A DNA stretch of 64,000 nt from positions 1-64,000 of the forward strand of contig JAIVFJ010000303.1 of assembly GCA_025765615.1 (NCBI GenBank), written 5' to 3'. Every line of letters starts with the position of its first letter. The first letter of the stretch is position 1. A program made the position numbers and the translations under genes. This stretch comes from Zopfochytrium polystomum (taxonomy: Eukaryota > Chytridiomycota > Chytridiomycetes > Chytridiales > Chytridiaceae). This document shows positions 1-8,945 of this stretch, piece after piece. The notes under the pieces were generated by a model that saw nothing but the letters and a program-made list of their open reading frames with translations, did no database searches and had not been told where the DNA came from.

Positions 1-728
1 GCCCCCGCACTGCTCCACCATCCCGCCCACAAACGCCTCGGAATCCCCCTCCGCCGCATCTCCGCCGCCTCCAGGTACTCCACGCTCAGCCCGTGCCGCG
101 CCGCGACCCTGCTCGCCCCCCGCAGCCGCCGCTCGTGGCTCGCGTGCACCGCAACGACAATGTTGCCGGTGTCCACGTACTCGGCGTCGATCCCCAGCTC
201 CGACAGGTTCGCCTCGGCCGCGCGCACGGACGCCTCGGCGAACCGGACGAGGCCGATGGATTTGCGCTCGCCGTGCATCGCGAGGAGCGTCGGCAGGTCT
301 TTGCCGATCGTCGGAGTTAGGTGCCCCGCGTTGCGCCCCGACGCGCCGAACCCTGCGAACTCGGATTCAAGGAGCGCGACGGAGCGTCCGCGGTGGTGCC
401 GGTGGAGGTGCAGCGCGGCGGAGAGGCCGGTGTAGCCGCCGCCGATGATGACGATGTCGTAGACGTGCGGGGTTGGGGTCGTTGGGAGGGGCGGCTGGAG
501 GTCCGGGGGGCGTTGGGAGCCAGGTGCTGAGGGGGAGGTGCTCAACGCCGAGGATGGTGCTCGGCGGGGGTGGGTTGGTGGTGGCGGGGAGGAAGCCATG
601 GTCCGGGATGTGGAGGAGGATGGGGAGGCGCGAGGAGAGGCTGATGAGGAGGGAGTCGTGGCGCGTTGGACGGCGGCGCGGGTCACGGCGACCGCAGGTG
701 AGCGGAGTCTGAGCAGGACGGTGGGCAT
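1..728 (-). CDS. FAD-dependent amine/amino-acid oxidoreductase (DAO family), 3' part cut by window edge
   Basis: About 242 residues are visible. After a basic, Ser/Pro-rich N-terminus of about 85 residues comes a Rossmann FAD-binding motif (DIVIIGGGYTGLSAAL), then a beta-2 acidic residue (LLESE) and GFGASGRNAG, which is typical of the glycine/D-amino-acid oxidase family. The first ATG (728) gives an Arg-rich leader without acidic residues, possibly a mitochondrial presequence. A second in-frame ATG lies at 599. Near 43-47 the expected GGMVEQCG stretch lies in another frame and is restored by one more base in a G5 run (C5 on the + strand), so an indel is likely. The substrate cannot be told from the visible half. 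Confidence 0.8.
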   Translation of the reverse strand, partial: MPTVLLRLRSPAVAVTRAAVQRATTPSSSASPRASPSSSTSRTMASSPPPPTHPRRAPSSALSTSPSAPGSQRPPDLQPPLPTTPTPHVYDIVIIGGGYTGLSAALHLHRHHRGRSVALLESEFAGFGASGRNAGHLTPTIGKDLPTLLAMHGERKSIGLVRFAEASVRAAEANLSELGIDAEYVDTGNIVVAVHASHERRLRGASRVAARHGLSVEYLEAAEMRRRGIPRRLWAGWWSSAG

Positions 729-1868
729 GTTTGTTTGACTGTTCTGTTTCGTAACGGGGAAACTAGAGGCTATATACATTTTTGTCTGTGGAATAGAGTC
801 TTGTGGTGAAGGCGGAGAGACAGAGAGAGAGAGAGCGAGAGAGACTTGGGCGCGGAAACCGGCATCTTGGGAACGGAGAGAAGAAGAACTCCGACCGCCA
901 TGCCATGTCGTGTCGGCAATCGGAGAACAAGTCCTGCGTCCCCCCCCTGCGGATTTCACATCGATTCAGACGCAAGGTTACACGCACGAGAGGAGTGCTT
1001 TCTTCGCAAGCATCCTTCCTTTGCAGTTGTGCAAGAGGCCATCCGACCAACAGCAAAAGTTTTGGGCGCGGCTATTTTCGAGGTTCCTTTGCTACCAGTT
1101 AGTGTGCTGGACGTGGCTTGGAGTCTTCCGGTTCCACAGAAGAATCGAGCACACACACAATAATAAAGAATGCGATCAACCATCCATTCTTGTCTGTTCG
1201 TAATCCTTCCGATTGGAGACCGTAATAAACCACCAAGGTGGAAGCCATCTGCGTCGCCTGTGACGCCTCCTGGGGCTATGTAGTCCAAATCAAGGGAGAG
1301 AAGTAGACAGCGATAATGAGAGCAAACAATGGTTTGATGATGTGGGCCTGCCCCGCTTTGAGCTCTCCCTAAAGCCGGCCATTGGAGCACACTCGGTTAC
1401 GTTTGTGGAAAGGGCCGACGGTACATACCGATTGCTACAAAAATTATTCAAATGTTCACTGGGAAGAAATCGTTTGACCAGTCGCCTCTGTATGAAAGCG
1501 AGGTTGCTGATGAGGATTGCGATAGAGGTCTTTATACAATTATTCACGGATGTTGCCGGCTGCTTCGTGTGAAAATCGTGGCTGTGCAGCAGCCGCACTC
1601 TGCAATACCCGAGCCTTTCTGGTCTTCAGAAAACCCTCCCAAACGCCACCCGAACCAAATCATCCCGAAATTAGCCGCGCGAGGTGCACCATCGACGATC
1701 GAGGCCAGAGGGGGTGGGTGTGTTTGCTGTGGCGGAATCGGGACACTCCCGGCCTCCGGCTCAGCCCGATTTTTGCGGCCTGTATTTTAAAGAACCGCCC
1801 GGCCCCAAACGCTCAACCATCGATCGGTAACCAGAGTAAATACCCACAAGGCTGAGTGAGAAAGAGAG
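729..1868. other. Intergenic region between divergent genes
   Basis: This spacer lies between the oxidoreductase (minus) and the methyltransferase (plus), so it should hold both promoters. A short GA-rich tract lies near 820-845. No coding exon, RNA gene or repeat was recognised. Confidence 0.4.
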
Positions 1869-2914
1869 ATGGCGACGTTCTCCGACAGCGACTACAACAG
1901 CGACGGATACCGCAGCAACAGGCCGGACTACGGCCCAGGCCTCTACTCGCTGATCCGCGACTACCACTGCGGCGGCGACGGCGGCGGCGGCGCGCTTGAC
2001 ATGGCAGCGGACGTTGCGTGCGGGACGGGCCAGGCGACGGTGCACCTCGCGACGATGCTTGGCGTCAAGACGGTCGTTGGCATCGAGCCGTCCGAAGCAA
2101 TGCGCAAAGGTACGATCCCCAACAGCATTTGCCTGCCTGCAATCGCGTTGCATTGTCCCCTAACCAACGGATCTTGGCGCAACCCCACCAAAAGCCGCCG
2201 CGCGGCACCCCTCCGTCACCTACGTCGCCGGCACCGACAGCACAGCGGCCACCGCGACCGGCCGCCCGCCGCACTCCTTCGACCTCGTCACCGCCGCCCA
2301 GTGCGTCCACTGGTTCGCCATGCCCGCCTTCTTCGCCCAGGCCGCCCTCATGCTGAAACGCGGCGGCCGCGGCACCCTCGCGTTCTGGGGGCTACCCCGT
2401 CGGCTACATCAAGAACTCGCCGCGGGCGTCCGAGCTGTTCCGCGACTACTTTTTCAACAGGCTCGGCCCGCACTGGGACCCGCGGAGGCGCCTGCTCGAC
2501 GCTGCCTACGAAGACGCCCGGTTCGTGCCGACCGCCGGTTGTTCCGGGACGTGCAAAGGTGGGGGTTTGTCTGGTATCTGCGAACAAAGAATTGTCTCAA
2601 AAACGGTTCTGAACCAAACACGGTCCTTTCTGTTTCGAAAAAGGATAACCATCCCGTCGGCGGACCACCCTCTCCCCGTCATGCGCCGCACCTGGACCCT
2701 CGAGCAGCTCGCCGCGTACTTCCGCACCGCCTCCGCCTACAAGACCTACCAGGGTGCCGTCGCCGCCGACGCCGCCGCGAACCCGCCAGCCACCGACCTC
2801 GTCGACGCCGTTGTGGCCGAGATCGCCGATGCGCTGGGCACCGACGACAACGGCGCGCCTCGCACCCTTGACGTCGAGTGGCCTGTCATTCTGGTGCTTG
2901 CGCGGGCCGTGTGA
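1869..2914 (+). CDS. SAM-dependent methyltransferase (trans-aconitate / TMT1-like class)
   Basis: Three exons are predicted: 1869-2109, 2195-2558 and 2644-2914. Both introns are 85 nt, GT-AG, with CTAAC/CTGAAC-like branch sites. The class I SAM motif is VACGTGQATVHLA, followed by an acidic residue (VGIEPS) and CVHWF. The C-terminus has RTWTLEQLAAYFRT and DVEWPVILVLAR, as in fungal cytosolic methyltransferases that act on small carboxylic acids. Two compensating frameshifts are apparent. A G5 run at 2387-2391 needs four G to read WGYPVGYIK, and a base is missing around 2525-2540 before FRDVQR. Total exon length is a multiple of three. Substrate unknown. Confidence 0.8.
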
Positions 2915-3858
2915 GGGGCGTGCGTCGCGGGTCGAGGCAGAAGGTTGAAGGAAATGGACCTACGCGGCCTAATGTGGAGGGGAGGATGGGGGGACGGACG
3001 GATTGGCGGATGCGAACAACAGTGGGGTCCTCTGTAATCCCCGTCCAATGCGAAGATCAACCACATGCGAACAAAGACACCCTCACCAACAGGAAAACGG
3101 AAGCGTCATTGGGTTTCCCGTTGGGGACAAAAAAAAGAGTCATATAAATATCCTGATTGGAGGCTAAAAGCAATCATTTTTTGTCCTTCTTCTCACCCAT
3201 ACAACCTGTTCAACATTTCGTTGGCAATGAGGTTGATCCGGTGAGAGAAGATGATCGTAGGAACAAAAAGATTCAATGACTGGGAGCGACTGGGTAGAAG
3301 TCGCGAAATATGCACTGCAACACCGCCACACGCCCGCTCCTGCCTGCGTCGTCGACGGCACGGCCCACAATACCCGGTGGCGGTGGAGGTAGGCGCAGAT
3401 TCACCTTTCACCTGTCTCCTTCAGCACATGCACTGGGTCACGTGTGTTTCATACCGCTCACCTACACTCTTTGCGAACCCCTTTCGCTCAAACGAAAATG
3501 CGCAACACAGCTATTGCTAAAAGCCGGCGTGGCAGCAGCCTCAGAGGGTGCCAAGAACGGGCTGCCAGTTGGTCGCAAGTTACTCTCATTCTTTCATCTC
3601 TGTTCGGGTACGGCAGCTTGGCCATCGCAGGAATCTGAGAGGCACAGAGATTTCCTCTTAACAATCATAAGCATTAACTTTTTTTTCCCCTTCTTTCTCC
3701 CTGTGCCTAGAGACAAAGGGCAGACACAAGGAACAGTTAGTGTGAATAGGTGCCTGTTGAACCAAACAGAACTGTTTTCCACTTAACAGAACCAGACACA
3801 ACTTGTCTCACTCCAAGGAGAGTGTTCCAACTCAATCCAAGGAAGAGGGTGCAACCAG
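2915..3858. other. Intergenic, no recognised gene
   Basis: Spacer between the methyltransferase and the first LTR insertion. Only short, unrelated reading frames are present and I recognise no product. The last 5 bp (3859-3863, GGTGG) are the left target-site duplication of the LTR that follows. Confidence 0.4.
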
Positions 3859-3890
3859 GGTGGTGTTATGAATCACCCTCTGGAAACCTC

Positions 3891-3945
3891 TGGAACCTTC
3901 TAGAACATTCCTTCATGGAACCTTGTGGAACCTTCTGGAACCTTC
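3891..3945 (+). promoter_or_regulatory. Heat-shock-element-like array in LTR-B copy 1
   Basis: Alternating inverted pentamers nGAAn/nTTCn: GGAACCTTCTAGAACATTCC gives GAA-TTC-GAA-TTC with exact 2-nt spacing, followed by further GGAACCTTC units. This is the known trimeric HSF-binding arrangement. It lies upstream of the LTR TATA box, now separated from it by the nested element. Confidence 0.65.
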
Positions 3946-4000
3946 TTTGCTTTCCTGACTTGTCTTGTTGTCATTGGTATCATTGGTATCATTATATTAC

Positions 4001-5440
4001 TGTGAGACTATACTCACTCCTTTGACCCTGGGATCTGGGCCCTAGAGTGAGGGAAAGCAAATAATAGGCTAAAACTAACTTTATTGGGCTGTTGTCTAGG
4101 GGCCCTACTACTTGCCTAGTCCACGAAGTATCCCTACTGATCTGTCTAACAGGGGTCTCAAACACAAAGAATGAACATTCAGAGGGACAATCCTCTGAAG
4201 GATCGGTGCTGGAGCACCGATTACTCGCGTGGCTGCGGGCCGATACGAGGGGAAACGGAAGGGCACTCCCGAGGGCGCAACACAACCGCAGAATAAAGAG
4301 AGAGAAGAGGGAAACGGGGGTTTTTATCTCAGGAACCTAATCTCAAATACAACAGGAGCGGTTAATAGCGACGGGACGGACAGGGCGCGACCTAGCGCCC
4401 CTCGTCGCAGACAGTGCTGCAGGAGCCCTCGTCGTCGCCAGCGACGGGGGGGAGAGAGAGAAGGGAGTATGTAGGGGTCGGAAGGTCACCAGCAGGGAAC
4501 TCGCACGCAGAAACACCTGCGATCGTACACGCACCCCGCCGGGCTGAGTCGGCACAATCACTCGACCAACGGGCTTTATCGCATCGCACTCGTACTCACA
4601 CATCTCACCCTCACAGCAATAGGACCGAGGCAGGCGCTTGTAGATCGAACTCTCAGGTGTCGGGGGCCGCACCGGGCGCAGCCACCAACACCCTCGCGGG
4701 GACGAGAAGGTCGGGGACAACGATGCCGTCGTCGTCACCACCACCACCACCGTCATCGCAGCAGGCAAGCGCCAGGGATCCTCACTCCAACACAGAGCCG
4801 GCAATGTCACACAGTCGCTGGTGGGGCCAGCTGCATTCCCCACCCACGGCCCCTAAAGAGGAGCCCCACGAAGGGACCATGTACACACCCGGGTGTGTAC
4901 CATCTCTCACTACCCTCACCTTGCGAGCCAGATGGATTTGAAGGGACTCTGTATTGGTGCCAATGGACAGAAATCAGATTGAAGAAAAAAAGGAAAAAGA
5001 GAAATGGCCCAAAAACAGAGAGAGAGAAAATTGACAAGTCAACCCCCCTGACTTGGAGCATCCACCACAAATGCTCTAAGTCCCCCCCAACCCTATGCAT
5101 GTATGTACAAGTGCCAAAAATAAATAATAAATTAGGCGGGCTTGGGGTATGGCCTGTCAGGCACCCCATCCCTAGGCAGTCGGGCAGTCTCCGTTAGTCA
5201 CCGAAAAAGAAAATATGTTGAGAAAACCCTGGTGCAACGGAAACTGTTAAGACGAAAGTAGTAAAAGCAGACCCAATAATAAAGACGGGTTAGCCGCAAA
5301 TACACTTTGATAACGCCTTGGAAACTAAAGAACCGGGAGCAATAATGGGGGTCCCAATCCTTGCAGTTTTATGACAGGTACGCTTGTTTTTGCAAATAAA
5401 ATCCTAGACTTTCTCACTGAGACCTTGGTGTAGTCTCACA
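4001..5440 (+). mobile_element. LTR-like element, family A copy 1 (1.44 kb), nested in LTR-B
   Basis: Begins TGTGAGACTA and ends TAGTCTCACA, a perfect 10-bp inverted terminal match with TG...CA ends. TTAC occurs on both sides (3997-4000 and 5441-5444). The intact pre-insertion sequence is present at about 18340-18365 (GTATTACTAATTGC), which shows the insertion point directly. There is no long open frame. The length and termini suit a long solo LTR. A non-autonomous terminal-repeat element is the alternative. Copies: 8946-10337 and 16128-17310. Confidence 0.8.
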
Positions 5441-5620
5441 TTACTTATTGCTCTTTCTGGAACTTTCTTTGAGTCATGACAAGGAAGACTCTCAAAAGGT
5501 ATAAAAGGGGGATGAGGGACCTGTCCCATCCCTCAAGTGAATTATTGTTTCCAATACAATCATCACTCCTCTCAGTTCCTTGTCTGCCTTGCCCTGTCCT
5601 GCCATGTTCCTGACAGGTGG

Positions 5621-6499
5621 GAGACAGGACTCTTCGTGCTCCATCGTACCAGGACAGAGGGTCTGAAACCAGGCCACCAAAAGGCCAAGAAACATCACCA
5701 GGGACAGGGAGGAATACCAGAGAGACCATACCACCACATAATACCTGACAAGCCAACTCATTCATATCACCTTGAGAGACCTGGATTTGAAGCAATGTCA
5801 GCGAAAATCGCGACGGGATTTTTGGAGAACTTAGCACCTCTCCCATCAAAGGGAGCGCTCTACACCACTGGGCTAGACGGCCTCTTGCCAGTAGTGCAGA
5901 GCAGCCTGACCCATTCAGCTGCGACTAAGTGCATAATAATAACATGAATAATATACATGGTTGCAACTAAGAGACAGTCCAAATCTCAGGGGAAACAGCT
6001 TACAGTGACAAAATAACCATGAAAGTAATGAGTCCAACTGTGTTATGTTACTTTTGTGAAGTGTTGTTTGGTCAAGTCAAATTGATGATCCTCACGAGTT
6101 ATCAGTTAAAAAAGTGGGGTATACTCTGTTTATTTGAGGTTACAGGCTCAACAGCCTTGTTGTCCTCACATCAGATTCCAAGTGTGGCTTCTCACTCACA
6201 AAATCATCGAATGCCTCAACTTACATTGTTAGAACCACAGAAAAGAAGCTTTTCTCTTGAACAATCCTTCAGAGATTTTGGAGGAGGATAGCCGGCCAAT
6301 CAACACTGGCTTCTCTCGAAACAGCTTCTGGGAAAGTGGTCACAGGCCGAGAATTCGTCTCTTCCCGATTTGGATGCGAGCACCAGCCAATCAAATCACG
6401 CGCTTTCTGCTCAAAAGGTCTCTCAAAAAATTGAGTGACCTTCCAAATTTTTTTGCCCAATTTGGAATGGAGACCGGTTTTGAGGGTTAGGGCTACCCT
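5621..6499. other. Non-coding DNA downstream of the nested LTRs
   Basis: No convincing gene. A tRNA-like sequence lies at 5783-5882 (minus). From about 6000 the composition becomes AT-richer towards the bacterial-like block. Confidence 0.35.
5783..5882 (-). other. tRNA-like / possible tRNA-derived sequence (anticodon TGA)
   Basis: Read on the minus strand: a good box A (TAGCCCAGTGG), a 5-bp anticodon stem CTCCC/GGGAG closing loop TTTGATG (anticodon TGA, Ser), a long variable region and a box-B-like GCTTCAAATCC. No acceptor stem pairs properly. This fits a decayed tRNA-Ser or a tRNA-derived short element better than a working tRNA. Confidence 0.3.
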
Positions 6500-6508
6500 A
6501 TCGCTGGC

Positions 6509-6751
6509 TCACCATCCGCCACAGCTGTCTGTCACCCCTGCAAGGCATACACACACACACATTGCGTAAGGGATTGAACTCTTTCTAAGACTGTCTGGAG
6601 CGCTTTTCAGATTTAACAACAGCGGTAAAGCAATCGCTCCGGAAACCCCTAAACCAATTACGCCAGCGAGTGGACCTGCAAGAAACCCCGCTTGAGTGGC
6701 CGGTAAGCTAATGGCTCCTGCTGTATCAACCACATTTGTCCAACCTTGCAC
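6509..6751 (-). pseudogene. Hydrophobic Gly/Ala-rich fragment of bacterial character
   Basis: A short reading frame with a hydrophobic glycine-rich stretch (GAISLPATQAGFLAGPL, then GVIGLGVSGAIALPLLL). Composition and position, at the left edge of a block with clear bacterial LPS fragments, suggest a bacterial membrane-protein piece. The family is not recognised. It overlaps the start of the next fragment on the other strand, so its right limit is uncertain. Confidence 0.35.
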
Positions 6752-7026
6752 TTCTGCGCGTTCGTGTTCACAAAACGCCCACGTCTGGTGTTGGAAAACT
6801 GACAGATACTCTTTCTGTTAAGTTGGCTGAGCGATTAGAGCATTTAAACATTCCGGTTCAAAGAACCTGGATTGACCTATCTGATTTTTCGACTCTCCAA
6901 TTGGCAGCCGCTTTAACAAAAACGGCCTTTTTGATCGGTTCAGATACGGGGATCTGTCACTTAGCTGCTGCGTGTGGAGCTAAAACGGCGGTCCTTTATG
7001 GGCCTACCCGCTCAAGGCGGGGCTGA
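6736..7026 (+). pseudogene. Glycosyltransferase family 9 (LPS heptosyltransferase) C-terminal fragment
   Basis: The stretch FLIGSDTGICHLAAACG followed by KTAVLYGPT is the hallmark of the GT9 C-terminal domain (consensus about GxDSGxxHLAAAxGxPxxxLFGPT), which binds ADP-heptose. Upstream residues (LAERLEHLNIPV, LQLAAALTKTAFLIG) fit the domain's last helices. The N-terminal half and a plausible ATG are missing, and the frame ends soon after the motif. GT9 enzymes build lipopolysaccharide core in Gram-negative bacteria, so this is out of place in a fungal nucleus. Local GC is lower than in the fungal genes around it. Confidence 0.75.
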
Positions 7027-7156
7027 TCGAACAGTCCAGGCGGTGAGTAAAAATTTTGAGCATCCTTTTAATTTATCGGAAAATGCATTAGCCAGTAAAA
7101 CAGAGATTGATTATCGTTTAGCAAAAGTCGGCCTGCGTGCCATTGAATCCAGCTAT

Positions 7157-7426
7157 TTAGAGCATTTTACAAGCTTTGCCGTATTGTTTGATTTTGTGGC
7201 CAATCATTTTTCCAGAAATACTTAATCCGAGTTTCGCATAAGCAAGGCTTCTGGAGAGGCGCGAGGTTTTCAGTGTCGCTAAAGGTGGCTCATGAGGTGT
7301 GGAAGGAGGTTTTTTCATCGTTTCATTCCGATCCAACCAAGATAAGTAATCCACTTGGTTTGCAAGACTTGTATCATTTTTTTTCGTCGTTGAACAGCGA
7401 TCTGTTTTGCTTTGCGAAGGCTTCAC
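7157..7426 (-). pseudogene. Short bacterial-like fragment, possibly N-terminus of an ABC1/UbiB-type kinase
   Basis: Contains PLATLKTSRLSRSLAYAKLG and then LSISGKMIGHK, which loosely resembles the segment before the ABC1/UbiB kinase domain. It stops after about 89 codons. A plus-strand frame over 7019-7225 (ending VANHFSRNT) competes for part of the same DNA, so at most one is genuine. The kinase assignment is weak. Confidence 0.25.
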
Positions 7427-7466
7427 AAGGATGTTTTTGAGCTTCAGGATCGCTAGGACAGACTAC

Positions 7467-7718
7467 CTTGTCTCGGACATGGGATAAAATTTTGAGTCCT
7501 TTTTCTAACCCAGGACCTCGATAAGAATATAAGCTGGAGCGATTGGCTTTATCAAAGGAGGCTTTAAAATAAAATTCGATTTGAGAATCAAACGGTTTTA
7601 AGATGCGTTTGAGTTCTTGAGCGATTTCAATACACAGTCCTTCGCTTTCAATCACGCAAGGTCCGGCTATAACAGGGATTTTAGGAGTCAAAAAATTCAA
7701 GGGAATGTTGTTGTAAAA
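7467..7718 (-). pseudogene. kdsA: 3-deoxy-8-phosphooctulonate (KDO-8-P) synthase N-terminal fragment
   Basis: KIPVIAGPCVIESEG, then FYFKASFDKANRSS and YRGPGLEKGLKIL match the N-terminal third of KdsA. The family's AGPCVIES and KxSFDKANR(T/S)S motifs are intact. The match stops near 7467 and the rest of the 280-residue enzyme is absent. KdsA condenses PEP with arabinose-5-phosphate for LPS (and plant RG-II), so with the GT9 piece it points to Gram-negative DNA. No in-frame ATG precedes the match. Confidence 0.8.
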
Positions 7719-7740
7719 ACACGTTGGCTTTTTTTTAAGG

Positions 7741-8523
7741 GGCAGGATGCATGAAAAAGCCTGGTTCCTACTGAGTCATTGAATGAATTCATTGAACATC
7801 TCAGTGCGACCTTGCGTATATGCCCTTCCTTAGCGCTGCTTTTGTTCAACTCTCGACCAAGCTACTGGAGGGCAACAAGAAGATTACGCCTCTTGAAATT
7901 GCAAAGAGTGGAATATTGTTTCAAAGTCGTCAGCTGGGGTGGCCTGAGTGCGGAAACCGATGTAGAGGAGCAGGTATAAGCGGATATTCTCTATCTCCTT
8001 TTTCGGACTATGGCAGCCTTGGCCCTTAATTTGAGGGTCCACTATTGACAGACTTTCACACAGACTGCAACTGAGAATGTAACAGGGTATGTCCCCACAA
8101 CAGAAGACCGCCACCGACTCGGCGAGGAAGAGGCGCTGCCAGTGAGTACCTGTCATTCGGAGCTCACAGTCACAAACTACCTAAACTACCTCTGTCGCCC
8201 ACAGGGTATCTCCTCCATGGGTTTGCTCCAAGGCCCCTTCATGGGCACACCCTGCAAACACTGCAATCATCATTGATTTGCAACACAATGGACAAATCCA
8301 GCAGATTATAAAAGGCCCAGCTCGATAAAGCGGTACTAGGTTCGCAACTCGCTGCATTCACATACACATGTACACCTCTGTCACGACTAACTTACTCACT
8401 GTGATGTGTCGTTCTCCAATTCAGAACAAATCGCAAATGAGATCATCGGTCGCGAGGTGACGATGCTGAGGCACATTGACCAAGGCCTTGTAAGTGCCCG
8501 GCTAATGACGGTTCCATTGGCAA
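7741..8523. other. Intergenic between bacterial-like block and tRNA-Arg
   Basis: No gene recognised. A TATA-like ATTATAAAAGG occurs near 8305-8315 without an identifiable downstream gene. Confidence 0.35.
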
Positions 8524-8606
8524 CACCCATGCAGGGGGTTGAACCCTGGACCTTCTCCTTTCGGACGGAATAGAAGGGAGACGCAATACCACTTTGCTAC
8601 ACGGGT
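8524..8606 (-). tRNA. tRNA-Arg (anticodon TCT) with an 11-nt intron
   Basis: Folded by eye on the minus strand: acceptor ACCCGTG with CATGGGT, D stem GCAA/TTGC, anticodon stem TCTCC/GGAGA, T arm CAGGG-TTCAACC-CCCTG and discriminator G. The 18-nt anticodon loop reads as a normal 7-nt loop (CT TCT A A) plus an 11-nt intron after position 37, the canonical nuclear site. Box B GGTTCAACCCC is intact. Confidence 0.85.
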
Positions 8607-8945
8607 TAGTGCACGCGAACCTGTAAGCGCACTCATGTTTGAAAGCAATACTTCGAGGTGAGGAAACGAGATCAAAGGAGAGGCAAAAAGTCCGAGAGGG
8701 TTTAGAGTCGACCGACGGGCGCGAGAATCGACAAAAACGGGCAGGGCGGGGCCGGGGGAAACGACACGGCCGCCAACACCGAAAAAAACCCTCAATTAAG
8801 GCCAAAAGAAAAGCCACCGCACCAGCTCTTCACTCCCTCTTCGCCCTGCCCCTACCCCCGCACCCCCTCCCCCTCCACCCGCCATCTTTTCGCTAATACC
8901 CTTCAATAATCCATCTCCACACTCTGGAGCAAAAGTGCAGAGTGA

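Larger units (their letters stand above)
3864..5615 (+). mobile_element. Solo LTR, family B copy 1, split by a nested family A element
   Basis: Starts TGTTATGAATCACC and ends TTCCTGACA, giving TG...CA termini. It is flanked by a perfect 5-bp target-site duplication, GGTGG (3859-3863 and 5616-5620). Without the nested element (4001-5440) it is about 310 bp. It carries a heat-shock-element-like array (3891-3945) and a TATA box (TATAAAA at about 5500). Its sequence matches copies at 18094-18526, 18650-18950 (inverted) and 42461-42573 (partial). TG/CA ends, 5-bp duplication and TATA box together indicate a retrotransposon LTR left by LTR-LTR recombination. The parent family cannot be named from the LTR. 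Confidence 0.85.

Noticed and set aside
6500..7720. Nuclear copy of mitochondrial DNA
   Set aside because: KdsA and GT9 are not mitochondrial genes; the block fits a Gram-negative chromosome instead.
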